Below, one piece after another: positions 1-11,212 of a stretch of DNA of 64,000 nt (position 1 is its first letter; each line of letters begins with the position of its first letter). The stretch is from Bostrychus sinensis (lineage: Eukaryota > Chordata > Actinopteri > Gobiiformes > Eleotridae). The notes beneath the pieces are model-generated. The model searched no databases, was not told where the DNA came from, and worked only from the letters and a program-made list of their open reading frames with translations. Location: assembly GCA_020698575.1 (NCBI GenBank), contig CM036239.1, positions 47,705,763 to 47,769,762 on the forward strand. The letters run 5' to 3'. The translations under genes and the position numbers were made by a program.

Positions 1-62
1 TTTAACGATTCTGCAATTTATGCTATTTTATGCCATCAATTTTTCAGCTTACGCAAACACTC
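1..62 (+). repeat. 3' tail of a unit that begins outside the window (U0)
   Basis: The first 62 bases are the end of an S sub-repeat (TTTAACGATT) followed by the terminal segment leading into the R hairpin at 63. The wording here (CGATTCTGCAATTTATGC, then ATCAATTTTTCAGC) matches the end of U17 near 35671-35733 and differs from the end of U33. The unit upstream of the window is therefore probably U17-like. Confidence 0.85.
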
Positions 63-82
63 GCAATGGCTTCTGCCATTGC
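63..82 (+). repeat. R boundary hairpin (first of 34 copies)
   Basis: Perfect 8-bp inverted repeat, GCAATGGC and GCCATTGC around the loop TTCT. All 34 copies are intact, at the start positions listed for the whole array. Each is preceded by the 12-mer TACGCAAACACT (here 50-61), which equals the right arm of palindrome P, and followed by AATTTCTAG (33 of 34; U33 is altered). No T-run follows the stem on either strand, so it is a poor intrinsic terminator. It is the most invariant landmark of the array and is used here as the unit start. Confidence 0.95.
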
Positions 83-268
83 AATTTCTAGTTATTATTA
101 TTATATTTTTTTCCCGTTTTTCGGTTCGTTTCACGCCTTCAGCAGTTTAACCAATTTTTGCCATTTTTACATATAATGTTTGTGGTCATTGGGAGAATTA
201 TGCTATTACTTTTGGCAGTTCTACCACTTATGGTTTTTGTGCAAAATGCCATTTTATGCCGTATTTTT

Positions 269-287
269 CCCATTGACTTATAATGGG
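269..287 (+). repeat. Head hairpin CCCATT-N7-AATGGG (type example in U1)
   Basis: Perfect 6-bp stem with loop GACTTAT. I see the same CCCATTGACTTATAATGGG in the head of every unit that reaches this far. It also contains TTGACTTATAAT, but the two hexamers abut with no spacer. Confidence 0.8.
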
Positions 288-1675
288 GCTTGTACAAATT
301 CATGTTTTTTGCACATTTTTCTGCCACTTATGGCCTTTATGCTCATTGTGCTTATTCTGCCATTCATTATGCTTCGTTTCACCAGCAGTTCAGCCATTTA
401 AAGTGTTTGTGGTTTGCGCTATTTTATGCCATTTTTCTTCCCCATTCATTTCTAAAGGGACTTTTGCCATTTATTGTCTATCCTTGTACTTTTTATACAT
501 TTTTTGGTACAACCAGCATTTTAGTGATTTGTGCAGTTTCAGGCCATGTTCCCTCTATTCAATTCTATTGTGCCACCTGCCATATTATGCCATTATGCCC
601 CATTATGCCTTTCTGCCCTTCTGCCCTTCCCTTTTGCTTTTTAAACTTTTTCTGCTTTTTTAAGGTTTTTATGCTTATTCTGCTTCTGCCTTCTAATTCT
701 GCCTTTTACAGTTTTTGCATTTTGTGCCATCTAATGCCACTTTTCTGCCCCATTCATTTTTAATGGGACTTTTGCAAAATCATAATTTCTGCCTTTTTTT
801 TTTTGCAAATTCTGCCCTTTTTGGTCATTTTGCTTGTGCTACTTTTAACCAATAATTCTGCCTTTTACAGTTTTTGCATTTTGTGCCGTTTTATGCCATT
901 TTTCTGCCCAATTCATTTCTAATGGGACTTTTGGCCTTTATGGTCTATCATTATACTTTTTATAATTTTTTTTGGTACAACCAGCATTTTTGTGATTTGT
1001 GCAATTTCTGGTCATGTTCCCTCTATTCAATTCTATTGTGCCACCTGCCATATTATGCCATTCTGCTCCATTCTGCCTTTCCCATTTTCCTTTTTAAACT
1101 TTTTCTGCACTTTTACACCCCTTCTGCTTATTCTGCTTCTGCTACTTTAAACCAATAGTTCTGCCTTTTACAATTTGTGCATTTTGTGCCGTTTTATGCC
1201 ATTTTTCTGCCCCATTCTGCCTTTCTGCCCTTCTCTTTTGCTTTTTCAACTTTTTCTGTTTTTTGAAGGTTTTTCTGCTTATTCTGCTTCTGCCTTTTAC
1301 AGTTTTTGCATTTTGTGCCATTTTATGCCACTTTTCTGCAAATTAAAATTTTCTGCTTTTCCTTATGCAAATTTATTATTTCTGCCTTTCTTTCTGCAAA
1401 TTCTGCCATTTTTGGTCATTCTGCTCTTTCTGCTTCTGCTAAATTATTCTGCTTTTTAACGATTGTGCAAATTGTGCCATTTTATGCCATCTTTCTGCAA
1501 ATTCAAATTTTCTGCTTTTTCTTATGCAAATTCATTATTTCTGCCTTTCCTTCTGCAAATTCAGCTGTTTTTGGTCATTATGCTCTTTCTGCTTCTGCTA
1601 AATAATTCTGCTTTTTAACGATTTTGCAATTTATGCTATTTTATGCCATAAATTTTTTAGCTTACGCAAACACTC

Positions 1676-3310
1676 GCAATGGCTTCTGCCATTGCAATTT
1701 CTAGTTATTATTATTATTATTATATTTTTTTCCCGTTTTTCGGTTCGTTTCACGCCTTCAGCAGTTTAACCAATTTTTGCCATTTTTACATATAATGTTT
1801 GTGGTCATTGGGAGAATTATGCTATTACTTTTGGCAGTTCTGCCACTTATGGTTTTTGTGCAAAATGCCATTTTATGCCATATTTTTCCCATTGACTTAT
1901 AATGGGGCTTGTACAAATTCATGTTTTTTGCACATTTTTCTGCCACTTATGGCCTTTATGCTCATTGTGCTCATTCTGCCAATGGTTCTGCTTCATTTAA
2001 GCAGCAGTTCAGCCATTTAAAGTGTTTGTGGTTTGTGCTATTTTCTGCCATTTTTCTGCCCCATTCATTTCTAATGGGACTTTTGCCATTTATTGTCTAT
2101 CCTTATACTTTTTATACATTTTTTGGTACAACCAGCATTTTAGTGATTTGTGCAATTTCAGGCCATGTTCCCTCTATTCATTTCTATTGTGCAACCTGCC
2201 ATATTATGCCATTCTGCCTCATTATGCCTTTCTGCCCTTCTGCCCTTCCCTTTTGCTTTTTAAACTTTTTCTGCTTTTTAAAGCTTTTTCTGCTTATTCT
2301 GCTTCTGCCTTCTAATTCTGCCTTTTACAGTTTTTGCATTTTGTGCCATTTTATGCCACTTTTCTGCCCCATTCATTTTTAATGGGACTTTTGCAAATTC
2401 ATATTTTCTGCCTTTTCTTTTGCAAATTCTGCCCTTTTTGGTCATTCTGCCTGTTCTTATGCTTCTGCCTTCTATTTCTGCCTTTTACAGTTTTTGCATT
2501 TTGTGCTATTTTATGCCACTTTTTTGCAAATAAAAATTTTCTGCTTTTCATTATGCAAATTTATTATTTCTGCCTTTCCTTCTGCAAATTCTGCCGTTTT
2601 TGGTCATTCTGCTCTTTCTGCTTCTGCCTTTTACAGTTTTTGCATTTTGTTGCATTTTATGCCACTTTTCTGCCCCATTCCTTTCTAATGGGACTTTTGG
2701 CCTTTATGGTCTATCATTATACTTTTTATAATTTTTTTTTGTTACAACCAGCATTTTTGTGATTTGTGCAATTTCAGGCCATGTTCCCTCTATTCAATTC
2801 TATTGTGCCACCTGCCATATTATGCCATTCTGCCCCATTATGCCTTTCTGCCCTTCCCTTTTGCTTTTTCAAATTTTCTGCTTTTTTAAGCTTTTTCTGC
2901 TTATTCTGCTTCTGCCTTGTAATTCTGCCTTTTACAGTTTTTGCATTTTGTGCCATTTTATGCCATCTTTCTGCAAATTCAAATTTTCTGCTTTTCATTA
3001 TGCAAATGTATTATTTCTGCCTTTCCTTCTGCAAATTCTGCCGTTTTTGGTCATTCTGCTCTTTCTGCTTCTGCCTTCTAATTCTGCTTTTTAACGATTT
3101 TGCAAATTGTGCCATTTTATGCCATCTTTCTGCAAATTCAAATTTTCTGCTTTTCCTTATGCAAATTCATTATTTCTGCCTTTCCTTCTGCAAATTCTGC
3201 CGTTTTTGGTCATTATGCTCTTTCTGCTTCTGCTAAATAATTCTGCTTTTTAACGATTTTGCAATTTATGCTATTTTATGCCATAAATTTTTTAGCTTAC
3301 GCAAACACTC
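1676..3310 (+). repeat. Unit U2, 1,635 bp, D-like head, no P
   Basis: Six TTA triplets follow R. The head combines A/D features (TTCGGTTCG, GAATTATGC) with CTGCCACTT, GCCATATTTTT and CCAATGGTTCTGC. Two L cores lie near 2162 and 2779, with S-like segments between and after them. The second L opens with an unusual CCCATTCCTTTCTAATGGG (near 2674) and reads TTGTTACAACC where other units have TTGGTACAACC. No other unit in the window is closely colinear with it, so it sits alone between the U1 and U3 types. Confidence 0.9.
2060..2078 (+). repeat. L hairpin CCCATT-N7-AATGGG (type example in U2)
   Basis: Perfect 6-bp stem with loop CATTTCT. It recurs once per L in many units. It is broken in L copies that read CTAAAGGGAC, so it is common but not universal. 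Confidence 0.75.
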
Positions 3311-3345
3311 GCAATGGCTTCTGCCATTGCAATTTCTAGTTATTG

Positions 3346-3428
3346 AGTGTTTGCGTAGCATTACGCAAACACTAATTGTTATGCAAGTTCTTTATTATTG
3401 AGTGTTTGCGTAGCATTACGCAAACACT
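3346..3428 (+). repeat. P palindrome pair in U3
   Basis: Two perfect 12-bp inverted repeats with a 4-nt GCAT loop at 3346-3373 and 3401-3428, spaced 55 bp. The first is followed by an ATGCAAG spacer, the second by TTGCAAG, then TTA triplets and CAGGATTTTT. Confidence 0.95.
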
Positions 3429-3460
3429 AATTGTTTTGCAAGTTCTTTATTATTATTATT

Positions 3461-6400
3461 CAGGATTTTTCCCGTTTTTCGGCGCGTTTCAACTCTTCAA
3501 CAGTTTTACCAATTTTTGCCATTTTCACATATAACGTTTATGGTCATTGGGAGAATTCTGCTATTACTTTTGGCAGGTCTGCCACTTATGGTTTTTGTGC
3601 AAAATGCCATTTTATGCCATATTTTTCCCATTGACTTATAATGGGGCTTGTACAAATTCATGTTTTTTGCACATTTTTCTGCCACTTATGCCCTTTATGC
3701 TCATTGTGCTTATTCTGCCATTCATTATGCTTCATTTAAGCAGCAGTTCAGCCATTTAAATTGTTTGTGGTTCGTGCTATTTTATGCCATTTTCTGCCCC
3801 ATTCATTTCTAAAGGGACCTTTGCCATTTATTGTCTATCCTTGTACTTTTTATACATTTTTTGGTACAACCAGCATTTTAGTGATTTGTGCAGTTTCAGG
3901 CCATGTTCCCTCTATTCAATTCTATTGTGCCACCTGCCATATTATGCCATTCTGCCCCATTATGCCTTTCTGCCCTTCTGCCCTTCCCTTTTGCTTTTTA
4001 AACTTTTTCTGCTTTTTTAAGGTTTTTCTGCTTATTCTGCTTCTGCCTTCTAATTATGCCTTTTACAGTTTTTGCATTTTGTGCCATTTAATGCCACTTT
4101 TCTGCCCCATTCATTTTTAATGGGACTTTTGCAAATTCACATTTTCTGCCTTTTCTTTTGCAAATTCTGCCCTTTTTGGTCATTCTGCCTGTTCTTATTC
4201 TGCTTCTGCTACTTTTAACCAATAATTCTGTCGTTTACAGTTTTTGCAAATTGTGCCATTTTATGCCATCTTTCTGCAAAATCATAATTTCTGCCTTTCA
4301 TTTTGCAAATTCTGCCCTTTTAGGTCATTTTGCTTGTGCTACTTTTAACCAATAATTCTGCCTTTTACAGTTTTTGCATTTTGTGCCGTTTTATGCCATT
4401 TTTCTGCCCAATTCATTTCTAAAGGGACTTTTGGCCTTTATGGTCTATCATTATACTTTTTATAATTTTTTTTGGTACAACCAGCATTTTTGTGATTTGT
4501 GCAATTTCTGGCCATGTTCCCTCTATTCAATTCTATTGTGCAACCTGCCATATTATGCCATTCTGCCCCATTCTGCCTTTCCCATTTTCCTTTTGCTTTT
4601 TCAACTTTTTCTGCACTTTTACACCCCTTCTGCTTATTCTGCTTCTGCTACTTTAAACCAATAGTTCTGCCTTTTACAATTTGTGCATTTTGTTCCGTTT
4701 TATGCCATTTTTCTGCCCCATTCTGCCTTTCTGCCCTTCCCTTTTGCTTTTTCAACTTTTTCTGTTTTTTGAAGGTTTTTCTGCTTATTCTGCTTCTGCC
4801 TTTTACAGTTTTTGCATTTTGTGCTATTTTATGCCATTTTTCTGCCCCATTCATTTCTAAAGGGACTTTTGCCATTTATTGTCTATCCTTATACTTTTTA
4901 TACATTTTTTGGTACAACCAGCATTTTAGTGATTTGTGCAATTTCAGGGCATGTTCCCTCTATTCAATTCTATTGTGCCACCTGCCATATTATGCCATTC
5001 TGCCCCATTATGCCTTTCTGCCCTTCTGCTCTTCCCTTTTGCTTTTTAAACTTTTTTTTGCTTTTTTAAGCTTTTTCTGCTTATTCTGCTTCTGCCTTCT
5101 AATTCTGCCTTTTACAGTTTTTGCATTTTGTGCCATTTTCTGCCACTGTTCTGCCCCATTCATTTCTAATGGGACTTTTGCAATTTATTGTCTATCCTTG
5201 TAATTTTTATACATTTTTTGGTACAACCAGCATTTTAGTGATTTGTGCAATTTCAGGCCATGTTCCCTCTATTCAATTCTATTGTGCCACCTGCCATATT
5301 ATGCCATTCTGCCCCATTATGCCTTTCTGCCCTTCTGCTCTTCCCTTTTGCTTTTTCAACTTTTTCAGCTTTTTTAAGCTTTTTCTGCTTATTCTGCTTC
5401 TGCCTTCTAATTCAGCCTTTTACAGTTTTTGCATTTTGTGCCATTTTATGTCACTTTTCCGCAAATTCATATTTTCTGCTTTTCCTTATGCAAATTCATT
5501 ATTTCTACCTTTCTTTCTGCAAATTCTGCCATTTTTGGTCATTCTGCTTGTGCTACTTTTAACCAATAATTCTGCCTTTTACAGTTTTTGCATTTTGTGC
5601 CGTTTTATGCCATTTTTCTGCCCAATTCATTTCTAATGGGACTTTTGGCCTTTATGGTCTATCATTATACTTTTTATAATTTTTTTTGGTACAACCAGCA
5701 TTTTTGTGATTTGTGCAATTTCTGGCCATGTTCCCTCTATTCAATTCTATTGTGCCACCTGCCATATTATGCCATTCTGCCCCATTCTGCCTTTCCCATT
5801 TTCCTTTTGCTTTTTAAACTTTTTCTGCACTTTTACACCCCTTCTGCTTATTCTGCTTCTGCTACTTTAAACCAATAGTTCTGCCTTTTACAATTTGTGC
5901 ATTTTGTGCCGTTTTATGCCATTTTTCTGCCCCATTCTGCCTTTCTGCCCTTCTCTTTTGCTTTTTCAACTTTTTCTGTTTTTTGAAGGTTTTTCTGCTT
6001 ATTCTGCTTCTGCCTTTTACAGTTTTTGCATTTTGTGCTATTTTATGCCACTTTTCTGCTCCATTCATTTCTAATGGGAATTTTGCAATTTATTGTCTAT
6101 CCATATACTTTTTATACATTTTTTGGTACAACCAGCATTTTAGTGATTTGTGCAATTTCAGGCCATGTTCCCTCTATTCAATTCTATTGTGCCACCTGTC
6201 ATATTATGCCATTCTGCCCCATTCTGCCTTTCTGCCCTTCCCTTTTGCTTTTTCAACTTTTTCTGCTTTTTGAAGCTTCTTCTGCTTATTCTGCTTCTGC
6301 CTTTTAATTCTGCCTTTTACAGTTTTGCATTTTGTGCCATTTTATGCCACTTTTCTGCAAATTCAAATTTTCTGCTTTTCCTTATGCAAATTCATTATTT

Positions 6401-6852
6401 CTGCCTTTTTTTCTGCAAATTCTGCCATTTTCGGTCATTCTGCTCTTTCTGCTTCTGCTAAATATTCTGCTTTTTAACGATTTTGCAAATTGTGCCATTT
6501 TATGCCATCTTTCTGCAAATTCTAATTTTCTGCTTTTCCTTATGCAGATTCATTATTTCTGCCTTTCCTTCTGCAAATTCTGCCGTTTTTGGTCATTCTG
6601 CTCTTTCTGCTTCTGCTAAATAATTCTGCTTTTTAACGATTTTGCAAATTGTGCCATTTTATGCCATCTTTCTGCAAATTCAAATTTTCTGCTTTTCCTT
6701 ATGCAAATTCATTATTTCTGCCTTTCCTTCTGCAAATTCTGCCGTTTTTGGTCATTATGCTCTTTCTGCTTCTGCTAAATAATTCTGCTTTTTAACGATT
6801 TTGCAATTTATGCTATTTTATGCCATAAATTTTTTAGCTTACGCAAACACTC
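3461..6852 (+). repeat. 3,392-bp long body, copy 1 (in U3)
   Basis: The second copy is at 30800-34191. Lengths are identical and every landmark compared matches, although the copies are 27.3 kb apart and have different right-hand neighbours (U4 versus U17). Confidence 0.92.
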
Positions 6853-9444
6853 GCAATGGCTTCTGCCATTGCAATTTCTAGTTATTATTATTATATTTTT
6901 TTCCCGTTTTTCGGTTCGTTTCACGCCTTCAGCAGTTTAACCAATTTTTGCCATTTTTACATATAATGTTTATGGTCATTGGGAGAATTCTGCTATTACT
7001 TTTGGCAGTTCTACCACTTATGGTTTTTGTGCAAAATGCCATTTTATGCCGTATTTTTCCCATTGACTTATAATGGGGCTTGTACAAATTCATGTTTTTT
7101 GCACATTTTTCTGCCACTTATGGCCTTTATGCTCATTGTGCTTATTCTGCCATTCATTATGCTTCGTTTAACCAGCAGTTCAGCCATTTAAAGTGTTTGT
7201 GGTTTGCGCTATTTTATGCCATTTTTCTTCCCCATTCATTTCTAAAGGGACTTTTGCAATTTATTGTCTATCCTTGTACTTTTTATACATTTTTTGGTAC
7301 AACCAGCATTTTAGTGATTTGTGCAATTTCAGGCCATGTTCCCTCTATTCAATTCTATTGTGCCACCTGCCATATTATGCCATTCTGCCCCATTATGCCT
7401 TTCTGCCCTTCTGCCCTTCCTTTTTGCTTTTTAAACTTTTTCTGCTTTTTTAAAGCTTTTTCTGCTTATTCTGCTTCTGCCTTCTAATTCTGCCTTTTAC
7501 AGTTTTTGCATTTTGTGCCATTTAATGCCACTTTTCTGCCCCATTCATTTTTAATGGGACTTTTGCAAAATCATAATTTCTGCCTTTCCTTTTGCAAATT
7601 CTGCCCTTTTTGGTCATTTTGCTTGTGCTACTTTTAACCAATAATTCTGCCTTTTACAGTTTTTGCATTTTGTGCCGTTTTATGCCATTTTTCTGCCCAA
7701 TTCATTTCTAATGGGACTTTTGGCCTTTATGGTCTATCATTATACTTTTTATAATTTTTTTTGGCACAACCAGCATTTTTGTGATTTGTGCAATTTCTGG
7801 CCATGTTCCCTCTATTCAATTCTATTGTGCCACCTGCCATATTATGCCATTCTGCCCCATTCTGCCTTTCCCATTTTCCTTTTGCTTTTTAAACTTTTTC
7901 TGCACTTTTACACCCCTTCTGCTTATTCTGCTTCTGCTACTTTAAACCAATAGTTCTGCCTTTTACAATTTGTGCATTTTGTGCCGTTTTATGCCATTTT
8001 TCTGCCCCATTCTGCCTTTCTGCCCTTCTCTTTTGCTTTTTCAACTTTTTCTGTTTTTTGAAGGTTTTCCTGCTTATTCTGCTTCTGCCTTTTACAGTTT
8101 TTGCATTTTGTGCCATTTTATGCCACTTTTCTGCAAATTCAAATTTTCTGCTTTTCCTTATGCAAATTCATTATTTCTGCCTTTCTTTCTGCAAATTCTG
8201 CCATTTTTGGTCATTCTGCTCTTTCTGCTTCTGCTAAATAATTCTGCTTTTTAACGATTTTGCAAATTGTGCCGTTTTATGCCATTTTTCTGCCGCATTC
8301 TGCCTTTCTGCCCTTCCCTTTTGCTTTTTCAACTTTTTCTGTTTTTTTAAGGTTTTTCTGCTTATTCTGCTTCTGCCTTTTACAGTTTTTGAATTTTGTG
8401 CCATTTTATGCCATTTTTCTGCCCCATTCATTTTCAATGGGACTTTTGCAATTTATTGTCTATCCTTATACTTTTTATACATTTTTTGGTACAACCAGCA
8501 TTTTAGTGATTTGTGCAATTTCAGGCCATGTTCCCTCTATTCAATTCTATTGTGCCACCTGCCATATTATGCCATTCTGCCCCATTATGCCTTTCTTCCC
8601 TTCTGTCCTTCCCTTTTGCTTTTTAAACTTTTTTTTGCTTTTTTAAGCTTTTTCTGCTTATTCTGCTTCTGCCTTCTAATTCTGCCTTTTACAGTTTTTG
8701 CATTTTGTGCTATTTTCTGCACTTTTACACCCCTTCTGCTTATTCTGCTTCTGCTACTTTAAACCAATAGTTCTGCCTTTTACAATTTGTGCATTTTGTG
8801 CCGTTTTATGCCATTTTTCTGCCCCATTCTGCCTTTCTGCCCTTCTCTTTTGCTTTTTCAACTTTTTCTGTTTTTTTAAGGTTTTCCTGCTTATTCTGCT
8901 TCTGCCTTTTACAGTTTTGCATTTTGTGCCATTTTATGCCACTTTTCTGCAAATTCAAATTTTCTGCTTTTCCTTATGCAAATTCATTATTTCTGCCTTT
9001 TTTTCTGCAAATTCTGCCATTTTCGGTCATTCTGCTCTTTCTGCTTCTGCTAAATATTCTGCTTTTTAACGATTTTGCAAATTGTGCCATTTTATGCCAT
9101 CTTTCTGCAAATTCAAATTTTCTGCTTTTCCTTATGCAGATTCATTATTTCTGCCTTTCCTTCTGCAAATTCTGCCGTTTTTGGTCATTCTGCTCTTTCT
9201 GCTTCTGCTAAATAATTCTGCTTTTTAACGATTTTGCAAATTGTGCCATTTTATGCCATCTTTCTGCAAATTCAAATTTTCTGCTTTTCCTTATGCAAAT
9301 TCATTATTTCTGCCTTTCCTTCTGCAAATTCTGCCGTTTTTGGTCATTATGCTCTTTCTGCTTCTGCTAAATAATTCTGCTTTTTAACGATTTTACAATT
9401 TATGCTATTTTATGCCATAAATTTTTTAGCTTACGCAAACACTC
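6853..9444 (+). repeat. Unit U4, 2,592 bp, A' head, no P
   Basis: The A' head has TTTATGGTCATT and GAATTCTGC but keeps the A-type CTACCACTT and GCCGTATTTTT. Three L cores lie near 7335, 7801 and 8527. An S start occurs inside the body (8242), followed by a short derivative and another L, and three more S-type starts close the unit. Near 8700-8720 an L is cut off and joined directly to TGCACTTTTACACCCC, an internal deletion junction. U7 repeats the unit 6,706 bp later with the same junction. Confidence 0.92.
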
Positions 9445-11212
9445 GCAATGGCTTCTGCCATTGCAATTTCTAGTTATTATTATTATATTTTTTTCCCGTT
9501 TTTCGGTTCGTTTCACGCCTTCAGCAGTTTAACCAATTTTTGCCATTTTTACATATAATGTTTGTGGTCATTGGGAGAATTATGCTATTACTTTTGGCAG
9601 TTCTACCACTTATGGTTTTTGTGCAAAATGCCATTTTATGCCGTATTTTTCCCATTGACTTATAATGGGGCTTGTACAAATTCATGTTTTTTGCACATTT
9701 TTCTGCCACTTATGGCCTTTATGCTCATTGTGCTTATTCTGCCATTCATTATGCTTCGTTTAACCAGCAGTTCAGCCATTTAAAGTGTTTGTGGTTTGCG
9801 CTATTTTATGCCATTTTTCTTCCCCATTCATTTCTAAAGGGACTTTTGCCATTTATTGTCTATCCTTGTACTTTTTATACATTTTTTGGTACAACCAGCA
9901 TTTTAGTGATTTGTGCAGTTTCAGGCCATGTTCCCTCTATTCAATTCTATTGTGCCACCTGCCATATTATGCCATTCTGCCCCATTATGCCTTTCTGCCC
10001 TTCTGCCCTTCCCTTTTGCTTTTTAAACTTTTTCTGCTTTTTTAAGGTTTTTCTGCTTATTCTGCTTCTGCCTTCTAATTCTGCCTTTTACAGTTTTTGC
10101 ATTTTGTGCCATTTAATGCCACTTTTCTGCCCCATTCATTTTTAATGGGACTTTTGCAAAATCATAATTTCTGCCTTTCCTTTTGCAAATTCTGCCCTTT
10201 TTGGTCATTTTGCTTGTGCTACTTTTAACCAATAATTCTGCCTTTTACAGTTTTTGCATTTTGTGCCGTTTTATGCCATTTTTCTGCCCAATTCATTTCT
10301 AATGGGACTTTTGGCCTTTATGGTCTATCATTATACTTTTTATAATTTTTTTTGGTACAACCAGCATTTTTGTGATTTGTGCAATTTCTGGCCATGTTCC
10401 CTCTATTCAATTCTATTGTGCCACCTGCCATATTATGCCATTCTGCCCCATTCTGCCTTTCCCATTTTCCTTTTGCTTTTTAAACTTTTTCTGCACTTTT
10501 ACACCCCTTCTGCTTATTCTGCTTCTGCTACTTTAAACCAATAGTTCTGCCTTTTACAATTTGTGCATTTTGTGCCGTTTTATGCCATTTTTCTGCCCCA
10601 TTCTGCCTTTCTGCCCTTCTCTTTTGCTTTTTCAACTTTTTCTGTTTTTTGAAGGTTTTTCTGCTTATTCTGCTTCTGCCTTTTACAGTTTTTGCATTTT
10701 GTGCCATTTTATGCCACTTTTCTGCAAATTCAAATTTTCTGCTTTTCCTTATGCAAATTCATTATTTCTGCCTTTCTTTCTGCAAATTCTGCCATTTTTG
10801 GTCATTCTGCTCTTTCTGCTTCTGCTAAATAATTCTGCTTTTTAACGATTTTGCAAATTGTGCCATTTTATGCCATCTTTCTGCAAATTCAAATTTTCTG
10901 CTTTTCCTTATGCAGATTCATTATTTCTGCCTTTCCTTCTGCAAATTCTGCCGTTTTTGGTCATTCTGCTCTTTCTGCTTCTGCTAAATAATTCTGCTTT
11001 TTAACGATTTTGCAAATTGTGCTATTTTATGCCATCTTTCTGCAAATTCAAATTTTCTGCTCTTCCTTATGCAAATTCATTATTTCTGCCTTTCCTTCTG
11101 CAAATTCTGCCGTTTTTGGTCATTCTGCTCTTTCTGCTTCTGCTAAATAATTCTGCTTTTTAACGATTTATGCTATTTTATGCCATAAATTTTTTAGCTT
11201 ACGCAAACACTC
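9445..11212 (+). repeat. Unit U5, 1,768 bp, A head, no P
   Basis: Standard A head, two L cores (near 9928 and 10392) and three S starts at 10833, 10992 and 11151, exactly 159 bp apart. The tail reads TTAACGATTTATGC, lacking 8 bp present in most units (TTAACGATTTTGCAATTTATGC). That deletion explains its length against U21 (1,776 bp). U8 carries the same deletion. Confidence 0.92.
10833..11212 (+). repeat. S sub-repeat tail of U5 (159-bp period)
   Basis: S starts (TTCTGCTTTTTAACG) at 10833, 10992 and 11151, each 159 bp apart, the last running into the tail and R. Within S the order is CGATTTTGCAAATTGTGCC, ATCTTTCTGCAAATTC, TTATGCAAATTCATTATTTC, GTTTTTGGTCATTC and TTCTGCTAAATAA. Each S has a stop in the frames that would otherwise stay open. 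Confidence 0.92.

Larger units (their letters stand above)
63..1675 (+). repeat. Unit U1, 1,613 bp, A head, no P
   Basis: R is followed by four TTA triplets, then the A head (TTCGGTTCG, later CTACCACTT and GCCGTATTTTT). The body has two L cores (GGCCATGTTCCC type near 541 and 1013), a short derivative near 1159, and one S step before the tail. It is the same unit as U15 and U34. It differs from U15 by a 6-bp deletion near 1088-1098 (TTCCTTTTTAAAC where U15 has TTCCTTTTGCTTTTTAAAC), which accounts for the full 1,613 versus 1,619 length difference. Confidence 0.93.
3311..6852 (+). repeat. Unit U3, 3,542 bp, two P, B head, longest unit
   Basis: Two P palindromes precede the B head (TTCGGCGCG, CAACTCTTCAACAG, ATAACGTTTATGG). 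The body after CAGGATTTTT (3461) is 3,392 bp and contains six L cores and three S steps, roughly twice a normal body. U16 has the same 3,392-bp body length; the 6-bp unit difference lies entirely in TTA triplets around P. The long body probably arose by unequal exchange adding L sub-repeats. Confidence 0.93.

Noticed and set aside
63..82. R hairpin as a rho-independent terminator
   Set aside because: No T-run follows the stem on the + strand (AATTTCTAG), and on the - strand the stem is followed by GAGTGTTTGCG. There is also no gene to terminate.
274..285. TTGACT and TATAAT in the head as a sigma-70-type promoter
   Set aside because: The two hexamers are directly adjacent with no 16-18 bp spacer, and the match is explained by the CCCATT/AATGGG hairpin loop.
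290..763. 157-codon + strand frame in A heads, repeated in many units
   Set aside because: Hydrophobic low-complexity product that runs from the head into L. It ends at different points because of one-base indels in T-runs (for example U25), and D and B heads do not preserve it.
3346..3373. P as a telomere-resolvase or tyrosine-recombinase site
   Set aside because: A palindrome alone is not diagnostic. Copies are numerous and internal, no recombinase gene is in the window, and I recognise no known core sequence.
4648..4875. Lys/Gln-rich minus-strand frames (75 codons here, 67-68 codons elsewhere)
   Set aside because: The A/G-rich complement of L reads as Lys/Gln/Glu/Ala in any frame. Lengths and ends change with each L variant, and there is no domain I can recognise.
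4499..5203. Longest open frame on the + strand (234 codons, repeated at 31838-32542)
   Set aside because: It is a Phe/Cys/Leu/Ser-rich translation of T-rich L sub-repeats. Frames overlap heavily here. L periods near 300-310 bp are mostly not multiples of three, so the peptide is not periodic in one frame, and homologous L copies in other units close it. No start signal stands out.
3311..6852. Unit as a transposon with terminal inverted repeats
   Set aside because: Units have no flanking target duplications and no transposase frame. The ends are simply neighbouring copies of R, so this is a tandem and not an inserted structure.
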